Positions 1 to 8,425 of a stretch of 64,000 bases of DNA are shown here, piece after piece. The translations under genes were made by a program, and so were the position numbers. The DNA is from Sphingobacteriia bacterium (lineage in GTDB: Bacteria > Pseudomonadota > Alphaproteobacteria > Rickettsiales > 33-17). Within the stretch, counting starts at the first letter, position 1. Every line of letters starts with the position of its first letter. The stretch spans positions 372,001 to 436,000 of the forward strand of contig JAFKLR010000004.1 of assembly GCA_017304685.1 (NCBI GenBank). Direction: 5' to 3'. A model generated the notes under the pieces. The model was not told where the DNA came from, made no database searches, and saw only the letters and a list, made by a program, of their open reading frames with translations.

Positions 1-1
1 T

Positions 2-859
2 TCTAAAATATATTATAGATGTTTTGCTTCTAACATTTCACTAATTGAAAACACTAAAGTTGAATTAAAAGAATTTCCAGAGGATATTAAAGAGGCACCT
101 TTAACCAACTTTGAAAACTTTTATGAATATCTTCAAGACATTAGCCCACGATTTTACCAAAGATGGTTTTCATCTTCTTCTGAAGATAACTTAAGTAAAT
201 TATTAAAAGATAAGTTATATAAAGACGAACAATTTAAAAAACATAATTTCGATTTATTAGAAATCGCAGTAAGCAATAAAGAGAACCCTAAAGTTATCAA
301 AATATTATTTGATGGTTTAAAAAGTAATAATAGTCTTACACATACTCAAGCACTTAATTTAGTAAACGCTTCTCTTGAAAAAAATGGCATTAAATACACT
401 TGTAAATTAGTAGAAACAAATGAGCTTTTTATTACTAATAAGTTATTTGAAACGCTTTTAAAAACCTCGGATAAGGAATTTGAAGGATTGTTTAGTAGTG
501 AATTAGATAATAAACTCACAACCTTAAGTGGGCTTGTATTAAAACAAGCTAAAATAATAGCTTATAGAACTGATTATTACTATCATATAGAAAAATATAA
601 TAAATCGGCTTATTTAGAAAATTGTAATATATACTTACATAAAATTAAAAGAATAGCTGATCAAGCCTCTAAAAATTTGAGTCAGCATATAAATAAAGAT
701 ATAGAAAATTTTGAATTTATAAGAGAAGCAGGTTTAAGCCAAAAAGATAACATAAATTTATGTGGCTTTGAGCCTTTAGACTATACTGATGCTGATTTTT
801 TTGATAAGATCCTGAGCATTAAAATCGATCATAATAGTGACTCCTATGACACGCGGTAA
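2..859 (+). CDS. C-terminal part of an unknown protein, cut by the left window edge
   Basis: One reading frame is open from base 2 to the TAA at 857-859, giving 285 residues without an in-frame ATG, so the true start lies outside the window. A TTG at 488 could be mistaken for a start, but the frame is coding well upstream of it. The fragment is rich in Lys, Asn, Leu and Glu. Around residues 80-130 it has a helical, faintly ankyrin-like pattern (FDLLEIAV, VIKILFDGL). No signal peptide, membrane segment or catalytic motif is visible in this part. It overlaps the start of the next gene by 14 bases. Function is unknown; a repeat-type cytoplasmic or secreted protein is possible but not shown. Confidence 0.7.
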   Translation, partial: SKIYYRCFASNISLIENTKVELKEFPEDIKEAPLTNFENFYEYLQDISPRFYQRWFSSSSEDNLSKLLKDKLYKDEQFKKHNFDLLEIAVSNKENPKVIKILFDGLKSNNSLTHTQALNLVNASLEKNGIKYTCKLVETNELFITNKLFETLLKTSDKEFEGLFSSELDNKLTTLSGLVLKQAKIIAYRTDYYYHIEKYNKSAYLENCNIYLHKIKRIADQASKNLSQHINKDIENFEFIREAGLSQKDNINLCGFEPLDYTDADFFDKILSIKIDHNSDSYDTR

Positions 860-1262
860 ACCAAAAGACATAAAACATATAGTTTTATCAGGTAAATTAT
901 TCCTTAAATATGTTGACGATCAGGTGTTACCTGAAAACGGAGATGTATTATTTGTTTTAAATAATGATAGTACAAGCGTTTATAAGGGTACTTATTACAG
1001 CACTGGCTATGCAGGTTTTTTCAAAATATTTGTTTTTGATGGTAGAATTTGGCAACATTTAATTGAAAATGAATTTTTTGAAAATAAAGAAAATTATTTT
1101 TCTAAAAAAGAAAAACCTATAGATGCGTTTTATATTTGTGAAGAAATAATGCGCTCAAAAATAGGCACTTTAGTTTATAAAACTTATAGAGAACATTATA
1201 CTACATATCTTCATATAATGAATGCTTTTAAAGGCAAAAAAGGCCATATGAAAGTTAAATAA
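846..1262 (+). CDS. hypothetical protein
   Basis: A 138-residue protein when read from the ATG at 846; a GTG at 837 is an alternative start three codons earlier. No good ribosome site precedes either start, so translation may be coupled to the upstream gene, whose stop lies inside this gene. The product is soluble, basic and aromatic-rich (IFVFDGRIWQHL, YREHYTTYLHIM) with no signal peptide or membrane helix. I recognise no family. Codon use matches the neighbours, which supports a real gene. An alternative is that this frame and the upstream one were once a single gene split by a frameshift; nothing in the sequence decides this. Confidence 0.55.
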   Translation: MTRGKPKDIKHIVLSGKLFLKYVDDQVLPENGDVLFVLNNDSTSVYKGTYYSTGYAGFFKIFVFDGRIWQHLIENEFFENKENYFSKKEKPIDAFYICEEIMRSKIGTLVYKTYREHYTTYLHIMNAFKGKKGHMKVK

Positions 1263-1329
1263 AAATAATTTACGTATATTTTAATTTCTATAAAATATAT
1301 AGTTCTATTACATTATTTAGGAAAATAGT

Positions 1330-1857
1330 ATGAACAAAACTTCTCGCGTAATTTTACTTATATTTTTAGCTTTTATGGTTACGCTTGGGTTTTTAGCAAA
1401 GAATTATGTTGATCCAAAATATTTAAACCAACAAAATGTAAATAAAGAAGTACCTAATTTTAATTTTTTTGATATTACAACTGATAAAATAATACATAAA
1501 AATGATTTAATAGGGCAGAAATATATATTGATTTCGTATGCGACCTGGTGCGGATATTGTCATAAGCAACATAAGCTAATTGAACAATTAAAACAAATTT
1601 CTAAAGTGAAAATATATGGTGTGTTATGGAATGATACCATTGAAAATGGTTTAGCTCAGATTAAAAATGAAGTTAATCCATATGATGGAAACTTTATTGA
1701 TAAAAATAACATATTAACGAATTCCTTAGAATTATACGGAGTGCCAAATTTAATTCTAATAGATGAAACTGGTAAAATTAAATTACACTATATGGGTAGC
1801 TTAACTAATGCGCTTATTAATAATTATATTCTTCCTATTCTACGGGATAAAAAATAG
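1330..1857 (+). CDS. ccmG: thiol:disulfide interchange protein CcmG/DsbE
   Basis: Membrane-anchored thioredoxin-fold protein that keeps apocytochrome c haem-binding cysteines reduced during cytochrome c maturation. The 175 residues start with a single membrane anchor (about 7-25), followed by a periplasmic thioredoxin domain with the redox motif WCGYC (Cys74, Cys77). A cis-proline region (GVPNLILID) and the length of about 175 residues fit DsbE/CcmG. AGGAAAA precedes the ATG. The gene overlaps ccmH by 50 bases, so the two are co-translated. The rest of the Ccm system is not in the window. Confidence is high for the family; assignment to CcmG rather than a general TlpA-like protein rests on the ccmH neighbour. 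Confidence 0.88.
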   Translation: MNKTSRVILLIFLAFMVTLGFLAKNYVDPKYLNQQNVNKEVPNFNFFDITTDKIIHKNDLIGQKYILISYATWCGYCHKQHKLIEQLKQISKVKIYGVLWNDTIENGLAQIKNEVNPYDGNFIDKNNILTNSLELYGVPNLILIDETGKIKLHYMGSLTNALINNYILPILRDKK

Positions 1858-2173
1858 TATTGGGTTAACTAATATTGAACTTCAAGAAGTTATGCGTACA
1901 ATTAAGTGTACAACTTGTCAGGGGCAAGCAATATTAGAGTCAGATACTTTAGCTGCAAATAAATTAAAAAAGGAAGTATATTTACTTGCTTCTAAAGGTT
2001 ATTCCAAACAAGAAATTTTAGAAAATATTAAGAATAATCACGGCAAGGATGTTGTTTTTTTACCAGAAGCGGAACAAAATAATTTTATCATATGGTTATT
2101 ACCTTTTGTAATTATTAGTTTTGGTTTACTATCATTTTTATACGTAATTAAACAAAGTAGAAATAATGGCTAA
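1808..2173 (+). CDS. ccmH: cytochrome c-type biogenesis protein CcmH
   Basis: Component of the haem lyase step of cytochrome c maturation; it handles apocytochrome thiols in the periplasm. The 121 residues comprise an N-terminal hydrophobic signal/anchor (1-20), the family motif as IKCTTCQGQ (Cys34, Cys37), the following helical bundle, and a C-terminal membrane anchor (about 92-113). This is the short CcmH form lacking the TPR (CcmI) part. It starts inside the end of ccmG and itself overlaps the start of parE by 8 bases, so three unrelated functions share one transcript. Confidence 0.9.
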   Translation: MRLLIIIFFLFYGIKNSIGLTNIELQEVMRTIKCTTCQGQAILESDTLAANKLKKEVYLLASKGYSKQEILENIKNNHGKDVVFLPEAEQNNFIIWLLPFVIISFGLLSFLYVIKQSRNNG

Positions 2174-4127
2174 TTCCTCAAATAATAAAAAAAATACTGA
2201 CTACACAGCTAAAGATATAGAAGTTTTAGAAGGTTTGGAACCGGTTAGAAAAAGACCTGGAATGTATATTGGTGGTACAGATGAAAATGCGCTTCATCAT
2301 TTAGTTGCCGAAGTTCTTGATAATGCCATGGACGAAGCTGTTGCAGGTTATGCGAATAAAATTGAGCTTCATTTAAGTAAGGAAGGGTTTGTTACAGTTA
2401 AAGATAATGGTAGAGGAATACCTGTTGATCCACATCCAAAATTTCCCAATAAATCAGCATTAGAAGTTATTTTAACAACTCTTCACTCAGGCGGTAAATT
2501 TAGTAATAAAGCATATCAAACCGCTGGTGGTTTACATGGTGTTGGTATTTCAGTTGTAAACGCCCTTGCAGATAAATTATTTGTTGAAATTAAAAGAGAT
2601 AATAAAAAATATACCCAAGAATATTCTCAAGGGCATAAATTAAATGATATTAAAGTTCAAACCTTAGGCTCAAAAGAGAAGGGAACAACAATAAGTTTTC
2701 ATCCTGATCCTGAAATATTTGGGAAGCAAAATTTTAAAGCTAAAAGATTATATAATTTAGCTAAATCTAAAGCTTATTTATTTAGAGGGGTAGAAATCAG
2801 ATGGTCATGCGATGAAGAACTTGCAAGCAATGATGTACCTGCAAAAGCCATCTTACATTTTCCAAATGGACTTAAAGATTATTTATTAAATTATATCGAG
2901 CCTGAAAAAGCAGTAGGCGGAGCTATTATCGATGGCCTGCTTTCATTCCCTAATTATAACGGTAAAATTGAATGGGCTGTAGCTTGGGGTGAAGCTGAGG
3001 AACATTTTGTAAGATCATATTGTAATACAATCACCACCCCTAATGGTGGAACTCATGAACAGGGTTTTAAGCAAGGGATTTTAAAAAGTGTGAAAGCTTA
3101 TGGTGATATGATAGGTAATAAAAAAACCAGTCAAATTACCGCAGATGATATAGAGCAAGAATGTTCATCTTTAATCTCAGTATTTATTGAAGATCCACAA
3201 TTCTTAGGTCAAACAAAGGAAAAGTTAGTTAATCCTGAAGTGCATAGAGTAGTTGAAAATACTATTAAGGATTATTTTGATAATTGGTTTAGCTTAAATA
3301 AGGTTCAGGCAGTTCAATTGTTAGAATATTTTATTAATCTATCTGATGAAAGATTAAGTAGGAAAAAACAAAAAGAAATTAATAGAAAAACTATTATACA
3401 GAAAATCAGGTTACCAGGTAAGTTAGCAGATTGCACTAGAGATATTCCTAAAGGTACCGAGATATTTTTAGTAGAAGGTGATTCTGCGGGTGGATCAGCC
3501 AAACAAGCTCGTAATAGAGAAACTCAAGCAGTATTACCTCTTAGAGGAAAAATTCTTAACGTTGCAAGCTCATCTAGGGAAAAAATAATTGCAAATCAGG
3601 AAATTAGTGACCTTATCACGGCTTTAGGCTGTGGAATTGGTAACAATTATAAGGAAGAAAATCTAAGATATGAAAAAGTGGTGATAATGACAGATGCGGA
3701 TGTTGATGGTGCGCATATTGCTTCTTTACTTATGACATTCTTTTTTTTACAAATGCCAAAATTAGTTGAAAATGGGCATTTGTATTTAGCTCAACCTCCT
3801 CTTTATAGAATTGTTCATAGTAATAAAACTTATTATGTAAAAAACGATATTGAAAAGGATAAATTAGTAAGTGAATTAAAAAAGAAAAGAGGCGAAATTG
3901 AAATAGGGAGATTTAAAGGCTTAGGGGAAATGACGGCGCCTCAGTTAAAAGAAACTACTATGGATATTAAAAACAGAACTATATTAAAGGTTCAATTACC
4001 TCTAGATGGCTCTGCAGAAGGATATGTTGAAACCCTTATGGGTAAAAAGCCAGAGCTTAGATATAATTTTATAAAAGAACAGGCTTTAGAGAATATAGAT
4101 AAGCTTAGAGAAAACTTAGATATTTAA
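2166..4127 (+). CDS. parE: DNA topoisomerase IV subunit B
   Basis: ATPase subunit of topoisomerase IV, which decatenates daughter chromosomes together with ParC. The 653 residues show the GHKL ATPase start (IEVLEGLEPVRKRPGMYIGG, residues about 18-37), the Asn-containing LDNAMDEA helix, the DNGRGIP and GGLHGVG loops, and the Toprim motifs EGDSAGG (about 437-443) and TDADVDGAH (about 509-517). The length near 650 and the GGTDENALHHLVAEVLDNAMDEA form fit alphaproteobacterial ParE better than GyrB, which is usually about 800. parC is not in the window. The stop is directly abutted by the end of the convergent phosphatase gene. Confidence 0.9.
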   Translation: MANSSNNKKNTDYTAKDIEVLEGLEPVRKRPGMYIGGTDENALHHLVAEVLDNAMDEAVAGYANKIELHLSKEGFVTVKDNGRGIPVDPHPKFPNKSALEVILTTLHSGGKFSNKAYQTAGGLHGVGISVVNALADKLFVEIKRDNKKYTQEYSQGHKLNDIKVQTLGSKEKGTTISFHPDPEIFGKQNFKAKRLYNLAKSKAYLFRGVEIRWSCDEELASNDVPAKAILHFPNGLKDYLLNYIEPEKAVGGAIIDGLLSFPNYNGKIEWAVAWGEAEEHFVRSYCNTITTPNGGTHEQGFKQGILKSVKAYGDMIGNKKTSQITADDIEQECSSLISVFIEDPQFLGQTKEKLVNPEVHRVVENTIKDYFDNWFSLNKVQAVQLLEYFINLSDERLSRKKQKEINRKTIIQKIRLPGKLADCTRDIPKGTEIFLVEGDSAGGSAKQARNRETQAVLPLRGKILNVASSSREKIIANQEISDLITALGCGIGNNYKEENLRYEKVVIMTDADVDGAHIASLLMTFFFLQMPKLVENGHLYLAQPPLYRIVHSNKTYYVKNDIEKDKLVSELKKKRGEIEIGRFKGLGEMTAPQLKETTMDIKNRTILKVQLPLDGSAEGYVETLMGKKPELRYNFIKEQALENIDKLRENLDI

Positions 4128-4733
4128 TTATAATTTCGACACCATTTTACTACTTGTTTTTACTAAGGATACAGGGAATTTTATAAATTCAGCATTAGAA
4201 GCTATTTGCTTTTTGCCATATAAAAGTTCACTTAATAACCTGCAAACGGCTCCATGAGAAACTATTAATACCGGCTCTTGATTTTCAAAGATTTTATTCA
4301 TTGCTTTTACAATACGATTGCGAAAATTTTGAAATGTTTCTGCTCCTTCAATTTTTGAGCCTTTTTCCCAATTAAATTTCCATTGTAAGTCTTTATAAAC
4401 TTGCCCTTCTATTATCCCTGAATTAGTTCCTTTTAGATCTTCAACTTCAATTACTTCGCATTTTAAATAATAACTAAGTATTTCAGCAGTTCTTTTTGCA
4501 CGCAAAAGAGGACTCGTGTATATATATTTAATTCCTAACTTTTGAAATTGTAACATCCTACCAAGAAGATGGGCTTGGGTAATACCAGTAGAATTCAATT
4601 GAACATCTTTATGTCCCATGACGCGATTTTCTTTATTCCACTCTGTTTTAGCATGTCTAACAAAATAAAAAGGTTTGTTACTATTTAAAAAAGTGGAAAG
4701 TTCTCGTTTTACGTCTTCATCAGCTCTTTTCAT
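4128..4733 (-). CDS. histidine phosphatase family protein (phosphoglycerate mutase-like)
   Basis: The 201-residue protein has the histidine phosphatase signature as FVRHAKTEWN (phospho-acceptor His27) near the N-terminus, TSPLLRAKRTAEIL with the conserved Arg, and the second active-site histidine in VSHGAVCRLL. Such enzymes remove phosphate from small molecules or act as cofactor-dependent mutases; the short length and RHA rather than RHG point to a phosphatase of unknown substrate. It is convergent with parE with no intergenic base, so there is no room for a terminator outside the coding sequence. The ATG at 4733 is the only good start; no strong ribosome site is visible. Confidence 0.8.
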   Translation of the reverse strand: MKRADEDVKRELSTFLNSNKPFYFVRHAKTEWNKENRVMGHKDVQLNSTGITQAHLLGRMLQFQKLGIKYIYTSPLLRAKRTAEILSYYLKCEVIEVEDLKGTNSGIIEGQVYKDLQWKFNWEKGSKIEGAETFQNFRNRIVKAMNKIFENQEPVLIVSHGAVCRLLSELLYGKKQIASNAEFIKFPVSLVKTSSKMVSKL

Positions 4734-4847
4734 TGTAATTCTATTATATATTATTTTAATTCAATAAATATATAAAATTATCATTAAAAAACAATGGGTT
4801 AATTGGAAGATTGCAGTTGAAAGGTTTAATTTAAAAGAAATTAAAAA

Positions 4848-5597
4848 TTAATTTTTATTAGAGGAAGATATTTTAGAATTAACCTTATTGATAAGCTCAA
4901 TTATTTCATCCAAGGTAATAGGGCTTATATTTGATGCTAAAACTTTTTGTTCATATTCCTGATCGGGAGTAGGACAGGTATATAATTGTTTTTTATAAGA
5001 GTTATTATTAGTTATAAAATTTTTTAAATATTGTGCATTAACAACTGCATAATCAGCACTTTTATTAATTAAAGATAGAAGGTTGTTTTTATGGCTAGTA
5101 GTTAAATGGGTATTATAACGATATCTTAAGTTTTCAGGATCAGAATTAAAATTGGCAAAAGAGTAATGATATCCAAGATAACCTAATATTTTTTTCCCTT
5201 TAATATCACATTTTTTTAATGTTTCATTATTTGCTAAAGTTACAAATACTTCTTTATCCTTATTAAAGCTTTTGGAAAAAGTGATATTTTGTATTTTTTG
5301 CCATCCCCAATTCTCATTTTCATAAAACATTAAATCAAATTTATTATTTTTTATATCAGTATATCTTCGAACACTTGAGGTTAGAACTAATTTAAAATAA
5401 TATTTATTTTGAAGTTCATTAAGATTGTTAATTAGATCAATGGTGTAGCCAGTATATTGAGTAGAGCTCTTCTCCAAATATGGTGGGAACTCATACCCAC
5501 CAACTCGTATAATAATTCTTTTCTCTTCAGCTTTTGCACTTGAAGATTTTATGAAGATAAAAATTATTACTATCAATAGTAACTTAATCTTTAACAT
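4848..5597 (-). CDS. periplasmic solute-binding protein, family 3 type
   Basis: The 249-residue protein begins with a clear signal peptide (hydrophobic residues 5-22, cleavage likely near SSAKAEE), then a type 3 extracellular solute-binding fold: RVGGYEFPPYLE, YTGYTIDLINNL, a middle FDLMFYEN segment and a late ADYAVVNAQYL segment. Homologues bind amino acids or opines for ABC importers, or act as sensor-type receptors. No permease or ATPase gene is adjacent, so the partner must lie elsewhere. A 12-base perfect palindrome lies upstream at 5635-5646. The ligand cannot be inferred from the visible residues. Confidence 0.78.
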   Translation of the reverse strand: MLKIKLLLIVIIFIFIKSSSAKAEEKRIIIRVGGYEFPPYLEKSSTQYTGYTIDLINNLNELQNKYYFKLVLTSSVRRYTDIKNNKFDLMFYENENWGWQKIQNITFSKSFNKDKEVFVTLANNETLKKCDIKGKKILGYLGYHYSFANFNSDPENLRYRYNTHLTTSHKNNLLSLINKSADYAVVNAQYLKNFITNNNSYKKQLYTCPTPDQEYEQKVLASNISPITLDEIIELINKVNSKISSSNKN

Positions 5598-5634
5598 GAC
5601 TTAAATTATTAAAATTTAAACTTATTTATAATAT

Positions 5635-5646
5635 AAGCGTACGCTT
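5635..5646. repeat. 12-base palindrome upstream of the solute-binding protein gene
   Basis: AAGCGTACGCTT is a perfect 12-base palindrome, unusually GC-rich for the surrounding AT-rich spacer. It is 38 bases before the start codon of the solute-binding protein gene, where an operator could act. No regulator is assigned. Confidence 0.35.
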
Positions 5647-5772
5647 CTATACTGTATTAATAAACTAAAATTTTAATCTTGTATTAATATATTAATAAGC
5701 TGTGACTATTTTACAACAGTTTTAAATGTTATATAGTTGAATTTTTAAAGATACAGGAGAAGAATGAAATAA

Positions 5773-6177
5773 CTAATTAGCAATTTTATTAAGAGTTTCT
5801 TTTAAAGCATCTCTAATTTTTATTAACTCATCTAAATTTGTAATTCTTTCAGAAGGATTGGAAGGTTGTATAGGGTTAAGGGTTATTAAAGCATCATTTT
5901 TGAAATCTTTAAAATAACTTTGAGCACCTTTAATAGTAAAACCTTTATCATAAAGAAGGGTTTTAATTTGTTTTAATATATTAATATCAGGGTTTTTATA
6001 GTATCTTCTACCCTTAATTTTTACTGGATTAATTTGCTTAAACTGTGTTTCCCAAAACCTTAGTACATGCTGAGGTAAATTAAGAAGAATGGCAACTTCT
6101 CCTATAGTTTTATAAGCATTTACGTCTTTTTCAAAATTTGGGCTATCAATTAATTCGTCGTTATCACTAAAGTCCAT
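5773..6177 (-). CDS. MerR family transcriptional regulator
   Basis: Small DNA-binding protein of 134 residues. The MerR-type winged helix-turn-helix occupies about residues 22-92: YKTIGEVAILLNLPQHVLRF, then WETQFKQINPVK, the wing GRRYY and the helix INILKQIKTLLYDKGFTIKGAQ. The C-terminal tail is short (about 35 residues) and lacks cysteines, so a metal-sensing role is unlikely. It lies 5 bases after ihfA on the same strand; the ihfA-merR pair is a conserved alphaproteobacterial arrangement, and this protein is usually annotated only as a MerR-like regulator. Targets are unknown. Confidence 0.85.
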   Translation of the reverse strand: MDFSDNDELIDSPNFEKDVNAYKTIGEVAILLNLPQHVLRFWETQFKQINPVKIKGRRYYKNPDINILKQIKTLLYDKGFTIKGAQSYFKDFKNDALITLNPIQPSNPSERITNLDELIKIRDALKETLNKIAN

Positions 6178-6182
6178 AATTC

Positions 6183-6491
6183 TCAGTTTTCATCTTTAAA
6201 TTTATCTTTAATTTTTTGTTTCAGTTTTTTAGATATCTTAAACTTTACTACATTTCTAGCAGATATTGGGTATTCTTGTAAAGTCTTAGGATTCCTACCT
6301 ACCCTTGCATTCTTTTCTTTTAGCTGAAAACTACCGAAATTTGTGATATTAATTTTCTCATTATTAGCTAAACTTCTGCAGATTAAATTAATTATTGAGT
6401 TTACGATTAATGATGTTTCCGATTCAGAAAAGCCCACTTTCTTATTAAGTGAAGTTGAAAGGTAAGCCCTTGTTACTGTATTCTTATGCAT
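6183..6491 (-). CDS. ihfA: integration host factor subunit alpha (HU/IHF family)
   Basis: DNA-bending nucleoid protein of 102 residues. It has the N-terminal helical dimerisation part (VTRAYLSTSLNKKVGFSESE), ITNFGSFQLKEKNARVGRNP with the Pro-containing arm that intercalates DNA, and the closing VVKFKISKKLK strand and helix. The arm sequence and the neighbouring merR favour IHF alpha over HU. A strong promoter lies 44 bases upstream. The C-terminal tail is very Lys-rich (KLKQKIKDKFKDEN). Relative to E. coli IhfA, the N-terminal part is divergent. Confidence 0.85.
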   Translation of the reverse strand: MHKNTVTRAYLSTSLNKKVGFSESETSLIVNSIINLICRSLANNEKINITNFGSFQLKEKNARVGRNPKTLQEYPISARNVVKFKISKKLKQKIKDKFKDEN

Positions 6492-6534
6492 GATAACCCC
6501 AAAATATAAAAGTTTATTTTTTAACCTATTTTAA

Positions 6535-6562
6535 ATATTAGCACACGCTCTTAAAAAGTCAA
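6535..6562 (-). promoter_or_regulatory. sigma-70-type promoter for ihfA-merR
   Basis: On the minus strand TTGACT (6562-6557) is followed after 16 bases by TAATAT (6540-6535). The spacer is GC-richer than its surroundings. The predicted start of transcription near 6528 gives a leader of about 37 bases before the ihfA ATG. Confidence 0.65.
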
Positions 6563-6708
6563 TATGGTTAATTTCTTAAAACTTTATATACAAAAATTAA
6601 TTTTTAGATAAAACGGTCTTTAATTTAAATTAATTCTTAGGTTTATAATATCTAAAAAAATGTAATATGCAACTAAAAATAGTGTATGAGATCGGATAGA
6701 ATAAACTT

Positions 6709-7644
6709 TTACGAGAAAAGGCCGGAAAAAATTATCTCTTCAAACTTTTGATTGTACAGACTATTTGCTGTAATTAAGCCTGTAGGTGAGGTGACATTAA
6801 CTTCAATTAGATTATCTTCAATAAGATCAATACCTGCAAATAGGCAATTATTTTTTTTCAAAAACTTTCCTATTTCGTTACAAATTTCAAGTTGTGATGT
6901 AGTAAGAATATGCTTATGAGCAGTTCCCCCCTGAGCAAGATTTGCGATTACTTTTCCTCCTTCAGGTATTCTTTTAAAACATGTAATAATTTTATCAAAT
7001 GACATTATTACTCTAACATCTCCATCTTCCATTACCGAAGGTAGATATTTTTGAGCGATTACTGGCAGATTACCATATGAAGTTTTATAGTTAACAATCA
7101 AATCAGGTAATAAGTGAAAATCAGAAGGGGTTATAAGATTAATTCCTTTTCCTGCATAGGAATATAAAGGCTTTAATATAACTTTTCTTTCTCTAGTTAT
7201 AAATTCTTCCAATAGTTGTAAGTTATCAGTAATAAGAGTTTTAGGCATTAAATAGCTGAAATATAAAGGAATAATTTTTTCAGGGTTGCTAATCAAAAAG
7301 TCAGGGGAGTTGAAAATTTTAGTATGTTTTACACTTTTCATTAAATAGCAGGCAGTTAGATATTCAAAATTGAAAGGAGGATCTTGCCTTATAAGTATAA
7401 TTTCGAAATCTTCTAACTTAATAACCTCTGAAAATATAAAATTATAAAACGGAGGCTCATTAGTAAAAGCCGTTAAATGAGCCTTAACCCAAACCTTTCC
7501 ATCTTTAAAAAATAGATCACTGGGTTGGTATGTCCACACTTCAAAATTCTTACTTGAAGCATATTTCGCAATTAAAACTGACGAATCTGAAGAGTAATTT
7601 AGACTCGAAGGGTGATCTATTTGTAACCCAAGTTTTTTAATCAT
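6709..7644 (-). CDS. gshB: glutathione synthetase
   Basis: Joins gamma-glutamylcysteine and glycine using ATP to make glutathione. The 311 residues contain the prokaryotic glutathione synthetase layout: the N-terminal domain with IRQDPPFNFEY, then an ATP-grasp domain with VILKPLYSYAGKGI, the QKYLPSV-GDVRVI segment, the ANLAQGGTA loop, and the Mg-binding end FAGIDLIEDNLIEVNVTSPTG. I use the ATG at 7644, which overlaps the upstream stop by 8 bases; a GTG at 7656 would add four residues. It is the last gene of the phaC-plsY-BON-gshB run. gshA is not in the window. Confidence 0.9.
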   Translation of the reverse strand: MIKKLGLQIDHPSSLNYSSDSSVLIAKYASSKNFEVWTYQPSDLFFKDGKVWVKAHLTAFTNEPPFYNFIFSEVIKLEDFEIILIRQDPPFNFEYLTACYLMKSVKHTKIFNSPDFLISNPEKIIPLYFSYLMPKTLITDNLQLLEEFITRERKVILKPLYSYAGKGINLITPSDFHLLPDLIVNYKTSYGNLPVIAQKYLPSVMEDGDVRVIMSFDKIITCFKRIPEGGKVIANLAQGGTAHKHILTTSQLEICNEIGKFLKKNNCLFAGIDLIEDNLIEVNVTSPTGLITANSLYNQKFEEIIFSGLFS

Positions 7645-8410
7645 CAAAACTATCACCGTCGTAAACGTCAGTTCCAGTTTCTGGATTATATGAATTGTTT
7701 AGTGCCTTAAGATCTTTTGTTCTAATAGGCTCAACTTTATCCTGTTTTACTGTATTATTTACTACCGGTGCAGGTTTTCTATTATTAATAGTAGTTTCTT
7801 CATTTGATGAAATATTTTCATTCTCACTTTTAACTCTAACGTAACTTACAACTTTTTTAACGTATTTAACTCGTGAGGAAATAGAATTTACTAATTCTAA
7901 TTCTTCATGACTTCTTGAAATACCTAAAATGTAGACAACCCCTTTAATGGTTTCAATATTATAATTTACTGAGCGAATATTTTGGTTAAAAAGTAATTTG
8001 GTTTTTATTTGAGTAGTTATCCAGCTATCTTTGCTATATTCACCAATAGCAAGTTTTCCTTCACTATCTTCAATTAAAATCTCGTTAATAACCTCTTTTA
8101 CGCCTTTCTGTTGCCAGGAAATTCTTACAGCTTCAACACGATCTTCAGGTGATTTTACGGCACCAGTAAGTAATACTTTACCTTCAGATACCTTAACATT
8201 TATATTAGCAAATAAATTATTTATATCTTTTCTTAAAAGATCATTGTGAATTTTAGTACGTATAGCAAAATCATCAATTTGTGTGCCAATAGATTTTTCT
8301 TTAGCTAAGGCAAATCCTGTTCCAGCAGCCGAAGTTGCAACTACTTCAACGCAACCGCTTAAAGCTAATAAGTTAAGAATTAATGCTGAAAGTGTAATTA
8401 ATTTAGTCAT
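7637..8410 (-). CDS. BON-domain lipoprotein (OsmY/DolP-like)
   Basis: The 257-residue protein has a lipoprotein signal with lipobox LSGC (Cys20), so it is probably anchored in the outer membrane. Two BON domains follow (about 48-118 and 126-196), each with the GXVXLTG-type core (KVLLTGAVKSPEDR; VVYILGISRSHEE). BON domains bind phospholipids and support envelope integrity. The last 60 residues are a low-complexity, charged tail (EETTINNRKPAPVVNN). The order phaC-plsY-BON-gshB on one strand suggests one transcript with an envelope/stress theme. Confidence 0.85.
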   Translation of the reverse strand: MTKLITLSALILNLLALSGCVEVVATSAAGTGFALAKEKSIGTQIDDFAIRTKIHNDLLRKDINNLFANINVKVSEGKVLLTGAVKSPEDRVEAVRISWQQKGVKEVINEILIEDSEGKLAIGEYSKDSWITTQIKTKLLFNQNIRSVNYNIETIKGVVYILGISRSHEELELVNSISSRVKYVKKVVSYVRVKSENENISSNEETTINNRKPAPVVNNTVKQDKVEPIRTKDLKALNNSYNPETGTDVYDGDSFDD

Positions 8411-8425
8411 AATATGTATACCTAA

